From: CAYVKM01 sp964452045
GTDB taxonomy: Bacteria > Calditrichota > Calditrichia > RBG-13-44-9
DNA: 24,604 nt
NCBI GenBank assembly: GCA_964452045.1
Contig: CAYVKM010000056.1
Span: forward strand, 1 to 24,604
Direction of reading: 5' to 3'
Shown here: piece by piece, positions 7,201 to 15,687 of the stretch
Layout of the letters: every line of letters starts with the position of its first letter
How positions within the stretch are numbered: position 1 is the stretch's first letter
The notes under the pieces: model-generated
Told to the model about the DNA's origin: nothing
The model's database searches: none
What the model saw: the letters and a program-made list of their open reading frames with translations, nothing else
Translations under genes and position numbers: made by a program

Positions 7201-10095
7201 TTATTTCAATAGGATAATCCGCCTGTTCTGTTCAAATTTACCGGCCCGGAAATGCAGGATGTAAATCCCGCTGGAAACCGGGACGCCATTTTCATTTCGA
7301 CCATCCCACTGTACTTCATACTTACCGGGCGCGACGGATTTATCCACCAGTGTTTTTACCTTCCTACCCAGCAGATCGAAAATAACCAAATTTACTTTGC
7401 TCAGCCGAGGTAACTCAAACTGAATATTGGTGGAAGGATTAAAGGGATTAGGATAGTTCTGTGATAATCTATATGAAAGTGGCACTATTTCAGAGTCGTT
7501 GGTTATATTTGTTACCAGACCGGGTTCCGGTGTTTCAAGTCTAATATCAGTGTAAATATGAAACTCCCCTGGTTGAAGGTTAACCGGTTGGCTTGAACCA
7601 CTGACCGCAAAACTATCGCCGGAAAAAAAGTCATACCACCAACCCGGATGAATTAAGTTTGGATTAACATCTTGCGACACCACACCAAAATTACCGATGA
7701 TAGAGACATTCATACTTGAATGGATTAGCCTTATTCTTTTACGACCATTCTGGTCATTCAACCACAAATCCACTTGAGTTTGCGGACTTCGAAAAACTTC
7801 GTTTTCCCTTCTTAATTTTATTAGGGCGGCAAATGTTTTGAATAATTTTTCTCGACGATCTTGTTCGAGGTAATCCCACCTGATTGGCTTTTCACCTATA
7901 CGTCCATTATAATCGATAGAATAGTCATAGCCCAAATCACTGAATTGCCAGATCATCTTAGGACCAGGATAGGTAAAGAAAAAGGCTCCTGCCATTTTAA
8001 TTCGCTGAATCGCTGTTGTAGTATCTTTAATATTATAACTTCCGCTGCTATTTCCCCAGGTTATATTTTTGTACATTAATCGCTCTTCGTCATGGCTTTC
8101 CATGTAAGTTACCAAATGCGGTTTTGTCCAATTACGTGTTCCATAATAACCCCATGAAAAATCTGATTCATTATTGGTATTATAGCCCATAGTGGCTTGA
8201 TTATAATTATAATTCATATTACCCCAAAGCATCATACCATAACTGTATTCTGCTAATATCTTTTCTTCACTGTTGTCCGTAAAATGTTCAAGAATCACAT
8301 AAGCAGTGGTATCAAATTCCCAAATTTTGTTTGCCATACGTTCTAAAATTGAAATACGTTGGGGATCATAGGCCCACCCATCTCCGGGAGTATTGGTGAA
8401 ACCTTTGGTAAAATCGAAGCGGAATCCATCGATTTTGTATTCTGACAACCAATAATGATTCACACGGTCCACAAAAATCTTGGTTGCCTCACTCTGGTGG
8501 TTAAAATCGTAACCCCAGGCAAAAACAGGATTGGGCGAAACCTGATTATACCAGGGATTCTGCGCCGAAGGTCGATTATTCTGGGGATCCCAATAAAGCC
8601 TTACCAACGGCGATTGACCATAAGAGTGGTTTAAAACCATGTCCATAATTACCGAAATACCTTGTTTGTGAGACTCATCGATAAAAGCCTTGAAGTTATT
8701 TTTGGGACCATAATATTTATCGGGAGCAAAATAAAAAGAAGGATTGTATCCCCAACTGGAGTTCCCCTCAAATTCATTAACTGGCATTAATTCGATTGCA
8801 TTAACACCAAGTCTTTTAAAATATGTAAGTGTATCCATCAAGGTCGTAAAATCGTGCTTGTCTAAAAAATCACGGACAAGAAGTTCGTAGATAACAAGAT
8901 CCTTTTTCTCCGGACGTTGAAAGGTGTCTGAATTTACCCAGGTAAAGGGCATCTGATCTGTCTGTAAAACTGAGACTGGTTCCTTTGTTTTCCCATCAGG
9001 ATATTGTTTGAGATTCGGGTAAATATTTGAGGGTATATATTGATCATTCCAGGGATCTAATATTTTATCACTATAAGGATCTGCAATTCGAATCTTTCCG
9101 TCAACAAGGTACTGAAAGGCATATTCTTCTCCCGGAGTCAGTCCTTCAATGGCTATCCAGTATCGTACGCTATCGGGATTTACCTCTTCTCGTTTCATAA
9201 AATATAATGTATCTACCTTCCAATCATTAAAATCCCCGACCACATAAACAAAACTTTTATAGGGAGCAAACAAAGAAAGCGCTACCGAAGTATTACTCAA
9301 ATAATTGATGCCGTCCACTATCCCTGCCGGAACCGACGCATTGACAACCTGCGGATTCTTCATTATGAAAAACTGAGTGGTATCTGTAACACCCGCAGTA
9401 TCTTCACCAACAATTTTTAATTCCTGATAACCTGAATTATAATTTACTGAAAAGAAATCATAAGAGATAGTATCACCAACCACTTGTGAGACAAGGTTAT
9501 TATTTATAAATAATTCCAAGGACAGGATTTCTGTTCCAATGGTAGCAGCAGTAGCCAAGACATGAACTGTGTCATCTTCATCGACAAAAACAGGAGCCCG
9601 CCGGGGATCCCCTAAAGAAAGATCTACAAAAGGTTCAACAATAACAATTGTTAATCCGGGATCATACAAATCAAGAAAAATATCCGCACCACCGGCTGCT
9701 CTTCCGGTTACCGTTCCATTATAATTTCTAAAGACAAATGCCAACTGTAAAATTTTTTCAGAAGGATCTGTTACGTTGTAATATTCTCTAGGATGACCTA
9801 TCACCAGTTTATAATGATCGGTGCTTAGACGGGTAAGTTGTGCTTTTGGCAAGTTTACATTCCAGGGAGCTATTACATGTTTCCAATCACTCGGATTTGT
9901 ACTATAATTAGTTATTACGCCAGTATGCGCCCACACATCACCTGTATATCCCATTAAACCCGAATCACCTCGAGTTGCGTCAAAATAGACAACAATTGAA
10001 TCGTTTTCTGTTGCGTAAACCGGTAAAGAGGAAACCTGTCCCAATATTGTCATCGAAATAGACAAAATAAAAACAATTGTTAATGTTAATTTCAT
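7201..10095 (-). CDS. Secreted GH13 alpha-amylase-type enzyme with T9SS sorting domain
   Basis: This 964-residue protein is multidomain. A signal peptide (1-22) is followed by an N-terminal beta domain of the kind that precedes Bacteroidota-type amylases (about 30-150), a linker domain (about 155-245), an E-set/CBM48-like domain (about 265-345, 'VVGDFNDWK') and a GH13 barrel (about 400-760). The GH13 motifs are intact: region I DMVLNH (485-490), region II GFRFDF with nucleophile Asp561, region III ILEHF with acid/base Glu603, and region IV ESHDE with Asp669. A C-terminal T9SS type A sorting domain (about 877-964) starts with 'LSQNYPNPFNPS'. The protein should be exported and fixed at the cell surface, where it hydrolyses alpha-1,4-glucans. 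AAGGGA lies 6 nt before the ATG. It is the last gene of the probable mal operon, 39 nt after the second GH13 gene, and ends at a terminator. Pullulanase or neopullulanase specificity is possible. Confidence 0.93.
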   Translation of the reverse strand: MKLTLTIVFILSISMTILGQVSSLPVYATENDSIVVYFDATRGDSGLMGYTGDVWAHTGVITNYSTNPSDWKHVIAPWNVNLPKAQLTRLSTDHYKLVIGHPREYYNVTDPSEKILQLAFVFRNYNGTVTGRAAGGADIFLDLYDPGLTIVIVEPFVDLSLGDPRRAPVFVDEDDTVHVLATAATIGTEILSLELFINNNLVSQVVGDTISYDFFSVNYNSGYQELKIVGEDTAGVTDTTQFFIMKNPQVVNASVPAGIVDGINYLSNTSVALSLFAPYKSFVYVVGDFNDWKVDTLYFMKREEVNPDSVRYWIAIEGLTPGEEYAFQYLVDGKIRIADPYSDKILDPWNDQYIPSNIYPNLKQYPDGKTKEPVSVLQTDQMPFTWVNSDTFQRPEKKDLVIYELLVRDFLDKHDFTTLMDTLTYFKRLGVNAIELMPVNEFEGNSSWGYNPSFYFAPDKYYGPKNNFKAFIDESHKQGISVIMDMVLNHSYGQSPLVRLYWDPQNNRPSAQNPWYNQVSPNPVFAWGYDFNHQSEATKIFVDRVNHYWLSEYKIDGFRFDFTKGFTNTPGDGWAYDPQRISILERMANKIWEFDTTAYVILEHFTDNSEEKILAEYSYGMMLWGNMNYNYNQATMGYNTNNESDFSWGYYGTRNWTKPHLVTYMESHDEERLMYKNITWGNSSGSYNIKDTTTAIQRIKMAGAFFFTYPGPKMIWQFSDLGYDYSIDYNGRIGEKPIRWDYLEQDRREKLFKTFAALIKLRRENEVFRSPQTQVDLWLNDQNGRKRIRLIHSSMNVSIIGNFGVVSQDVNPNLIHPGWWYDFFSGDSFAVSGSSQPVNLQPGEFHIYTDIRLETPEPGLVTNITNDSEIVPLSYRLSQNYPNPFNPSTNIQFELPRLSKVNLVIFDLLGRKVKTLVDKSVAPGKYEVQWDGRNENGVPVSSGIYILHFRAGKFEQNRRIILLK

Positions 10096-10134
10096 TTTTA
10101 TCCCTTAGGTTTTTTTATCAAAAATTAATAAAAT

Positions 10135-11508
10135 TTATCTTCTCATCACATAAACTAATGTTGAAAAACCTGGCAATATTCCAAAATAAACTCTATCAAA
10201 ATTAACGGTATCATTTGAATCTTTATAATTAATGAATGTTAAATCTTTCCAGCGGTTCCCCAACGCAGAAGGTATTTTAATTGTAGCATTTCTTATTAAA
10301 TCTCGATTCAAATTTGTCACAATTAAAGCTACAGAATATTGGTTTTCACGGACAAAAGCACCAGCCTTTCCAATTCTCGACGAAATTTTTAGGGGGATAT
10401 ATTCACCCCGGGTAAAACAGGAATATTTTTTTCTTAATTGAATTAGAGCCCGATACATTCTAAATAAATTTCCATTCGCTAAATCCCAATCCAATTCCGA
10501 TTTTTCGAACAAGGATGGTTTTTTCACCTCACCCATCTCCTGTCCGGCATAAATCAAAGGAATACCCGGTAGAGTAAAAAGCAGGGTGGCATAAGCCTCA
10601 ATTGCTTCAGGCCCAAACTGGGACAGAGACCTTTCTTCATCATGATTTTCCAGAAAACGCATGGGTAAAGCATTTTTAGGATATTTACCATCCCGCTGAT
10701 GAATGAGCTCAGTAATGGTAGAGTTTTTCTTTTTCCCTTTTCGGATATCCTGCAAGCAATGATACTCGGTCCAGCCATAATCCGAATGAAAGCCGGCCAT
10801 TAAAATTTCCGGGTCTTCCCATTCGGCCAACAGATAAATATCATTTTTTATCGCTCTCAATTTTGCCAGCGCTTCCTGCCAAAAATCATAGGGTACCATT
10901 CCGGCCACGTCGCAGCGGTATCCATCGATATCAAATTCCCGAATCCAATAGAGCAACGCATCCAGGATATATTCATGTAATCCGGGATCGTTATAATTGT
11001 AATCGGTTACATCACTCCACTCCAAATCCTTCCGACTAAACTCACCCTCCACATTCAGGCTAAACCAGTATGGATGCTCTACCATCATCACATGATCATT
11101 CGATCCGTGATTAGGTACAATATCCAGAATAATCTTCATTCCCTGCTCGTGAATGCTCTTAATCAGACTGGCAAAATCTACTTCAGTGCCATAATCCGGA
11201 TTGATTTGAAGCAAATCCCGAACAGAATAAGGGCTACCCAGCTTTCCCTTTCGCCCTTTTTTTCCAATTAGGTATATGGGCATTAACCAGATAATATTCA
11301 CTCCCAGCTTTTTGATATGTTTGAGTTTATCCTGGATTGCCCGAAATGTCCCTTCCCTGGAAAATGCGCGGGGAAAGATTTGATAAAGAACACCACTTCT
11401 TGCCCAATCAGGTGGCTGAGGCAATTGAACTGAACTGTAGTCCTTTAAAGGTTCGCCTGAACCGTGTTTTTTCGAATAATAAAGCACCAGATAAAGTGAA
11501 ACCATCAT
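10135..11508 (-). CDS. GH13 alpha-amylase-family glycosidase without clear export signal
   Basis: This compact GH13 enzyme of about 457 residues consists of the barrel and a short C-terminal beta domain. Numbering from the first possible start codon (TTG at 11511), the motifs are DIVPNH (130-135), GYRCDV with nucleophile Asp201, LLAEWE with acid/base Glu230, and ENHDEE with Asp291. The barrel starts near 'ARSGVLYQIFPRAFS' (37-51). The N-terminus (MMVSLYLVLYYSKKHG) has only a very short hydrophobic stretch, so it is not a convincing signal peptide; the enzyme may be cytoplasmic or periplasmic. TTG at 11511 and ATG at 11508 or 11505 are all possible starts, with only a distant GAGAGA as ribosome binding site; I chose 11508. 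It lies between trmB (34 nt upstream) and the secreted amylase. A role in breaking down imported maltodextrins fits the context; exact specificity is unknown. Confidence 0.9.
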   Translation of the reverse strand: MMVSLYLVLYYSKKHGSGEPLKDYSSVQLPQPPDWARSGVLYQIFPRAFSREGTFRAIQDKLKHIKKLGVNIIWLMPIYLIGKKGRKGKLGSPYSVRDLLQINPDYGTEVDFASLIKSIHEQGMKIILDIVPNHGSNDHVMMVEHPYWFSLNVEGEFSRKDLEWSDVTDYNYNDPGLHEYILDALLYWIREFDIDGYRCDVAGMVPYDFWQEALAKLRAIKNDIYLLAEWEDPEILMAGFHSDYGWTEYHCLQDIRKGKKKNSTITELIHQRDGKYPKNALPMRFLENHDEERSLSQFGPEAIEAYATLLFTLPGIPLIYAGQEMGEVKKPSLFEKSELDWDLANGNLFRMYRALIQLRKKYSCFTRGEYIPLKISSRIGKAGAFVRENQYSVALIVTNLNRDLIRNATIKIPSALGNRWKDLTFINYKDSNDTVNFDRVYFGILPGFSTLVYVMRR

Positions 11509-11542
11509 CAAACTGAAAATTTAATTTTCTCTCTATTTTATT

Positions 11543-12430
11543 TTATGGTTCGATCAACTGATTCGGTTCCAGATTGTGATGATTTTGCGGTTTCGAGAAA
11601 TCTAAATCAAGCAGCGGTCTCTCGGGAAACTTTTCCTGCAGCAGCTTACTTAGCAGTTCAAACTCACCCGGATGGGTTTCAATAACCACATCGCTCACAT
11701 CCATACCTGCTCGTATTCCATATAGGGTAATATCCAGAACGATATGATTTTCCGCAATCTGAACGATAGCCTTATTCATGGTCCAGGCCGCCTTTCGCTG
11801 GATGGTCCGGTTAGCTTCTCCCATCAGCAATTCCTCATGATCCCGTACCAGAATAATTTTATGATCCCATACCTTTTCCAGCTCAGTTTCATTCAGTTCA
11901 TAACTGAATACATGACCGATTTTTGGAGCATTAGTGAAGGAAAATAAGACTATTTTTATACCCCGTTTTTCAGCCTCCTGAAGTTCTTTCTCGATTTCCA
12001 GGATTTCGCTTCTCCAAGCGGAAAGGTATAATTCACTGTTTGCTTCTTTTATCATATCGTTTGCCTTGGAAATGAGATTGTTATATCCGGAAAGATTCCA
12101 GAGCTGTTCCGGTTCAATATTGGTTTCCATTTCCGAGAGACTTTCCTGAAACACATCTATCTTTTGCTGGTAGCGCTGTTCCAACATCTTCACAAACTGT
12201 TCCGGTGGAAGGGGGAGGTATTTTTCCGGATTGGTGGAAATGACGCTCACCGCTCCCCAGGATTCCAGCCGCCGGATGGCTTCGTAAATGGCAGACCGCG
12301 GTACACCACTGTTTTTACTCAACTCATAGCGGGTGACCGGGTAATCATGTAACAGCGATACGTAAGCTTTTGCTTCGTACTTGGTAAAGCCAAGATCGCA
12401 CATTTTCCGGGCAATCTTATCAAGATCCAT
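11543..12430 (-). CDS. TrmB-family sugar-sensing transcriptional regulator
   Basis: This 295-residue protein has an N-terminal TrmB winged helix-turn-helix (about 10-75; 'LGFTKYEAKAYVSLL' and 'SGVPRSAIYEAIRRLESWG'), then a coiled segment (about 78-105) and a C-terminal sensor domain (about 110-270; 'ELYLSAWRSEI', 'EKRGIKIVLFSF', 'ENHIVLDI'). TrmB proteins are best known from archaea, where they control maltose/trehalose ABC transporter operons in response to the sugar; bacterial members exist. Here it sits between malG (94 nt upstream) and the GH13 genes, so it is the likely regulator of the whole alpha-glucan locus. The ATG is preceded by AGGAG at good distance, and that site lies in the loop of a perfect inverted repeat. 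Effector and operators cannot be read directly. Confidence 0.9.
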   Translation of the reverse strand: MDLDKIARKMCDLGFTKYEAKAYVSLLHDYPVTRYELSKNSGVPRSAIYEAIRRLESWGAVSVISTNPEKYLPLPPEQFVKMLEQRYQQKIDVFQESLSEMETNIEPEQLWNLSGYNNLISKANDMIKEANSELYLSAWRSEILEIEKELQEAEKRGIKIVLFSFTNAPKIGHVFSYELNETELEKVWDHKIILVRDHEELLMGEANRTIQRKAAWTMNKAIVQIAENHIVLDITLYGIRAGMDVSDVVIETHPGEFELLSKLLQEKFPERPLLDLDFSKPQNHHNLEPNQLIEP

Positions 12431-12448
12431 TCAAAACTCCTTTTTGAA
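12430..12448 (-). promoter_or_regulatory. trmB leader: Inverted repeat placing the trmB ribosome binding site in a hairpin loop
   Basis: On the minus strand TTCAAAA (12448-12442), AGGAG (12441-12437) and TTTTGAA (12436-12430) form a perfect 7-5-7 palindrome. The loop is exactly the Shine-Dalgarno sequence and the last A of the second arm is the first base of the trmB start codon. As DNA it could be an operator; as RNA it could be a weak hairpin affecting initiation. The repeat is seen directly; the function is inferred. Confidence 0.45.
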
Positions 12449-12524
12449 AAGATGTAAAATTTAGATCCATCATTATTTGTTAAAACCTGTTCCTATTTAT
12501 CACCTTTCTAATTTCCTATTCAAG

Positions 12525-13370
12525 CTATCCTTTCACACTTCCAAGCGTTAGACCGGAAATTAACCAGCGGCTCAAAAGGATAAAAATAACCACTACCGGA
12601 ATACTGACGATTACAGCACCGGCTGAATACAATCCCCAGGCCACTTCCATATTGGACTGAAACAACTTCAGACCCAGCGGCAGAGTAAACAGGCTGCGAT
12701 TCTGTAACAATACCGCGGCCACCAGGTATTCCGACCACGCCGCCATAAACGAAAACAGTGCGGTTATGGCCAGGGCCGGCAATGCTAACGGTAACACAAT
12801 CCGGTAAAAAGCATAAAATGGACTTGCCCCATCGATCATGGCTGCTTCTTCCAGGCTGTATGGAATGGTATCGTAATAGCCTTTCATTTGCCAGACGGTA
12901 AATGGCAGTGCTGTGGCAGAATAAGCGATAATCAATCCGAAATAGGAATCATACAATCCAAGTTTGATGAGCATAATGAAAAGTGGCAGCAATAGCATGG
13001 TTACCGGAAACATCTGGGTAGTGATTAATCCGATCAACGAAAAATTCCTCCCCCGGAATTGATAGCGGGAAAAAGCATAACCGGCCGTGGCCGCGAGAGC
13101 AACTCCCACCACAGTTACAGCGAAAGAAATTACCAGACTATTCATCATCCAGCGCAGAAACGGCTCTTCAAAAAACAGTTTATAATATGATGCCAAACTG
13201 GCATTGGCTGGGATTATGGCCAGGGATTTGGTTAACAGACGATCTCCCGGTCTTAACGAAATAGAAATAACCCGCAAAACCGGATAAATGGCGAACAGGG
13301 TAAAAAGGACCAGTACAATGTGGGCGCCTATTTTCCCTTTAAATGTAAGATCGCGTGGTTTTTTCGGCAT
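12525..13370 (-). CDS. malG: MalG-like ABC sugar transporter permease
   Basis: This 281-residue inner-membrane permease has about six membrane segments. The EAA loop that contacts the ATPase is clear: 'EEAAMIDGASPFYAFYRIVLP' in pieces at 174-194, with the conserved Gly181. The C-terminus 'SRWLISGLTLGSVKG' is the usual ending of MalG-type (CUT1) permeases. It forms a heterodimer with the MalF protein encoded 25 nt upstream and imports oligosaccharides such as maltodextrins delivered by the lipoprotein at 14429-15673. A GAGGGAAAG ribosome binding site lies before the ATG. No ATPase gene (MalK/MsmX) is present in the window, so the pair probably uses a shared ATPase encoded elsewhere. Gene symbol by family; substrate inferred from the two GH13 neighbours. 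Confidence 0.92.
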   Translation of the reverse strand: MPKKPRDLTFKGKIGAHIVLVLFTLFAIYPVLRVISISLRPGDRLLTKSLAIIPANASLASYYKLFFEEPFLRWMMNSLVISFAVTVVGVALAATAGYAFSRYQFRGRNFSLIGLITTQMFPVTMLLLPLFIMLIKLGLYDSYFGLIIAYSATALPFTVWQMKGYYDTIPYSLEEAAMIDGASPFYAFYRIVLPLALPALAITALFSFMAAWSEYLVAAVLLQNRSLFTLPLGLKLFQSNMEVAWGLYSAGAVIVSIPVVVIFILLSRWLISGLTLGSVKG

Positions 13371-13395
13371 TACTTTCTTTCCCTCGTTTGCTCAA

Positions 13396-14316
13396 TCAGG
13401 CATAGACGTTTTCGGTTGCTTTGGTTCTCTTGATAAAGCGCCAGCTAAAGACAAACAGGATGGCAAATATTATCATAGAAAATGCGGCCGCATATCCCAT
13501 CCGGAAATAAGTAAAAGCGGACTTATACACCCAGCTAACCAGAATATGGGTGGTATCCGAAGGTTCTCCCCCATTACTCACCAGCCAGACCACATTAAAA
13601 TTATTGAAGGTCCAGATCACTCCCAGGGTAATCGCTGGCACCATTACCGGTTTTAACAGCGGAACGGTAATATTGCGGAATTTATGCCAGGTATTAGCAC
13701 CATCCATATCGGCCGCCTCATACAGTTCATTGGGAATACTCTGCAAACCGCCCAGGGCAATGATCATCATAAACGGGAATCCCAACCAGATATTAGTTAT
13801 GAGACAGGCTGTAAAAGCCCCCCACTCAGTTGAGAGCCAGGGAATCTGAAATCCAAGAAATTGTTCGGTCAGCAAATTTATGGCACCATACTCGGAATTA
13901 AACATTCCCCGCCAGGTAAGGGCGGTGATATACTGGGGGACCGCCCAGGGAAGAATGAGCAGGGTACGATATATGGTTTTTCCCTTTAAATCCTTGTTAA
14001 GTAAGAGAGCCAGGTACACCCCGATACCCACATGGAAAACCAGGTTAATAACTGTCCAGAGAACTGTTTTGTATAAGAAGTACCAGAATTGGTGGTCAGA
14101 TAAAACATCATAATAATTTTGAGGTCCTTTTAACCGCCAATCCAGAAAATGGGATAGATTCATATTTGAGAAGGAAATGACCACATTGTAAACGAACGGA
14201 TACAGAACGACTAGGCTCATGATGATAAGTGCGGGAGAAGTGTACAAATAGGCCAAACGGTTACCTTTTCCCGATCTATCAATTTTCGACTTCTGATTTC
14301 GGATTGCAGATTTCAT
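13396..14316 (-). CDS. malF: MalF-like ABC sugar transporter permease
   Basis: This 306-residue CUT1 permease has about six membrane helices, the first at about 22-46 (LAYLYTSPALIIMSLVVLYP), and the EAA loop 'YEAADMDGANTWHKF' at 199-213 followed by 'RNITVPLLKPVM'. It lacks the long extra N-terminal helices and periplasmic loop of enteric MalF, as is usual in other phyla. It pairs with MalG. The first dozen residues, 'MKSAIRNQKSKI', look like translation of a dispersed repeat rather than ancestral protein, because the DNA at 14281-14316 is an inverted partner of the repeat at 14398-14428. No other Met occurs before the first helix, so the annotated start may still be used; AAGGAA lies about 11 nt upstream. 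Confidence 0.9.
   Translation of the reverse strand: MKSAIRNQKSKIDRSGKGNRLAYLYTSPALIIMSLVVLYPFVYNVVISFSNMNLSHFLDWRLKGPQNYYDVLSDHQFWYFLYKTVLWTVINLVFHVGIGVYLALLLNKDLKGKTIYRTLLILPWAVPQYITALTWRGMFNSEYGAINLLTEQFLGFQIPWLSTEWGAFTACLITNIWLGFPFMMIIALGGLQSIPNELYEAADMDGANTWHKFRNITVPLLKPVMVPAITLGVIWTFNNFNVVWLVSNGGEPSDTTHILVSWVYKSAFTYFRMGYAAAFSMIIFAILFVFSWRFIKRTKATENVYA
14285..14316. repeat. Short dispersed-type repeat, copy B (overlaps malF start)
   Basis: The plus strand reads GATTTCGGATTGCAGATTT in the centre (14295-14313). It is an inverted partner of the copy at 14398-14428; both contain the core GCAATCC followed by AAAT on opposite strands. Its minus-strand translation reads IRNQKS, a pattern I associate with short interspersed repeats in environmental bacterial genomes. 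Only two copies are visible in this window. Confidence 0.5.
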
Positions 14317-14397
14317 TTTATAAAAATTCCTTGGCTCTAAACTTCAACTCTTCTTTATCCAAATCATACATCCTCTTATTAATTTCTTTTAAAAATC

Positions 14398-14428
14398 ATG
14401 AATCCGAATTCCGCAATCCAAATTTGAC
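14398..14428. repeat. Short dispersed-type repeat, copy A (after malE stop)
   Basis: The plus strand reads AATCCGAATTCCGCAATCC (14401-14419), then AAATTTGACC. It starts directly after the malE stop codon and is the inverted partner of the copy at 14285-14316. The two copies flank a stretch of about 80 nt that holds a 17-codon frame (14371 to 14318). Confidence 0.5.
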
Positions 14429-15673
14429 CTATCTGTTTTCCGCAATTAGCTTTTCTGCCAATCTCTGCATTTCAGCTGCCGCATCAACCGGAGAAATCTG
14501 ATCAGTAAAAATTCCTTGATATGCCGGGCGCATGGCATCCCAAATCCAGCGCATTTCGGTAAAAACCGGCATCGGTCTGCCAACCATCATTTGATCTAAG
14601 GCGCTCCGGAATAGCTTATTTTCATTCAATTTCGGGTCTCGGATGGCACTCTGTTGCGAGGGAATAATATTGAACTGATAAGCAAATTCCAGCTCAATGA
14701 CCGGCTGGGTCAGATAATGAACCAGATCGATCACCACTTTTAGTTTCTCTCCCTGCAGATTGGCATTAAAGCAGTAACCCATGGGAAAAACCATCGGGGT
14801 CGGCCATAAATTGGTTTCATCAATTTTAGGGATGCGGGCCAATCCCATCCTGATGCCTTGCTTTAGATAGGTTCCCCAGGACCAGGGACCGTTGATGATC
14901 ATGGCTACCCGTCGATCCAGAAACAGCGCATTGGCAGTTTCATAATCACTTTCCTTGGGAATAATTTTGTACTTATTGGCCAGATCATAAATTAGCTGAG
15001 CTGCCTTTATAACCGGTTCGGTATCCAGGGTCGGATGTCGATTCTGGTCTACTACCCATCCTCCATAGCCCCCGATGAAGGGAACGGCAAAGGCAGGTTC
15101 GGTATAATTCCAGGCCAGCGCATAGGTATCCGGCCGCCCGTCTCCATTAGTGTCCCGAACCAATGTCGGTCCTATTTTTATAAGCTCAGACATGGTCTGC
15201 GGCGGTGGATCGATAAGATCTTTATTGTAAACCAGGCATAAATGGTTCCCTACCCGGTCGGCAATCTGATAGAGATTCCCCTCAAAAACGGTATTCGCCG
15301 GAAATGGTTTCGCAATAAAACTATCCAAAAATGTGTTCGAAAAAAGATTATTGAGGGATTTAATAACCTTTAGTTCGGAAAGGGGACCGATATAATCACT
15401 GGCACAATGGATCAATGCCGGCCCTTTTCCAGCGAGAGCTGAAATGATGAAATTGGTTCTTAACTCTTCGGGGGAATAAAACAATTGGGTAAACTGGTAA
15501 TCCGAATATTTTCGGCCAAATTTATCCAGCTTCTTCTGCAGGAAATCTCTTTCTACCGGCCGGAGAGATGTCCATATAATAATTTTTTTATCCGGTGTTT
15601 TCGAAGTGCACGAAAAAAAGGAAAATAACAGCAGAAAAAAAAACAGTATAAAAAATTTAATTTTTTTTTTCAT
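14429..15673 (-). CDS. malE: MalE-like extracellular sugar-binding lipoprotein
   Basis: This 414-residue protein is of the extracellular solute-binding family 1 type. The N-terminus is a lysine-rich, Phe/Leu-rich signal ending in 'FSFFSC', so Cys22 is the likely lipidated residue. A 'DTNGDGRPDTYALAW' element (174-188) is the calcium-loop-like motif common in these proteins. 'RRVAMIINGPWSWGTYL' and 'LARIPKID' are typical of maltose/oligosaccharide binders. It delivers its ligand to MalF and MalG, encoded downstream. It starts 14 nt after the symporter gene. A run of ten A bases directly follows the ATG (minus strand), an unusually long homopolymer in a start region. The substrate, probably maltodextrin, is inferred from the neighbouring amylases. 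Confidence 0.88.
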   Translation of the reverse strand: MKKKIKFFILFFFLLLFSFFSCTSKTPDKKIIIWTSLRPVERDFLQKKLDKFGRKYSDYQFTQLFYSPEELRTNFIISALAGKGPALIHCASDYIGPLSELKVIKSLNNLFSNTFLDSFIAKPFPANTVFEGNLYQIADRVGNHLCLVYNKDLIDPPPQTMSELIKIGPTLVRDTNGDGRPDTYALAWNYTEPAFAVPFIGGYGGWVVDQNRHPTLDTEPVIKAAQLIYDLANKYKIIPKESDYETANALFLDRRVAMIINGPWSWGTYLKQGIRMGLARIPKIDETNLWPTPMVFPMGYCFNANLQGEKLKVVIDLVHYLTQPVIELEFAYQFNIIPSQQSAIRDPKLNENKLFRSALDQMMVGRPMPVFTEMRWIWDAMRPAYQGIFTDQISPVDAAAEMQRLAEKLIAENR

Positions 15674-15687
15674 AATATCTAATAAAA

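Noticed and set aside
12520..12738. A frame overlapping malG on the same strand
   Set aside because: It lies in a different frame inside the conserved C-terminal part of MalG and has no start signal.
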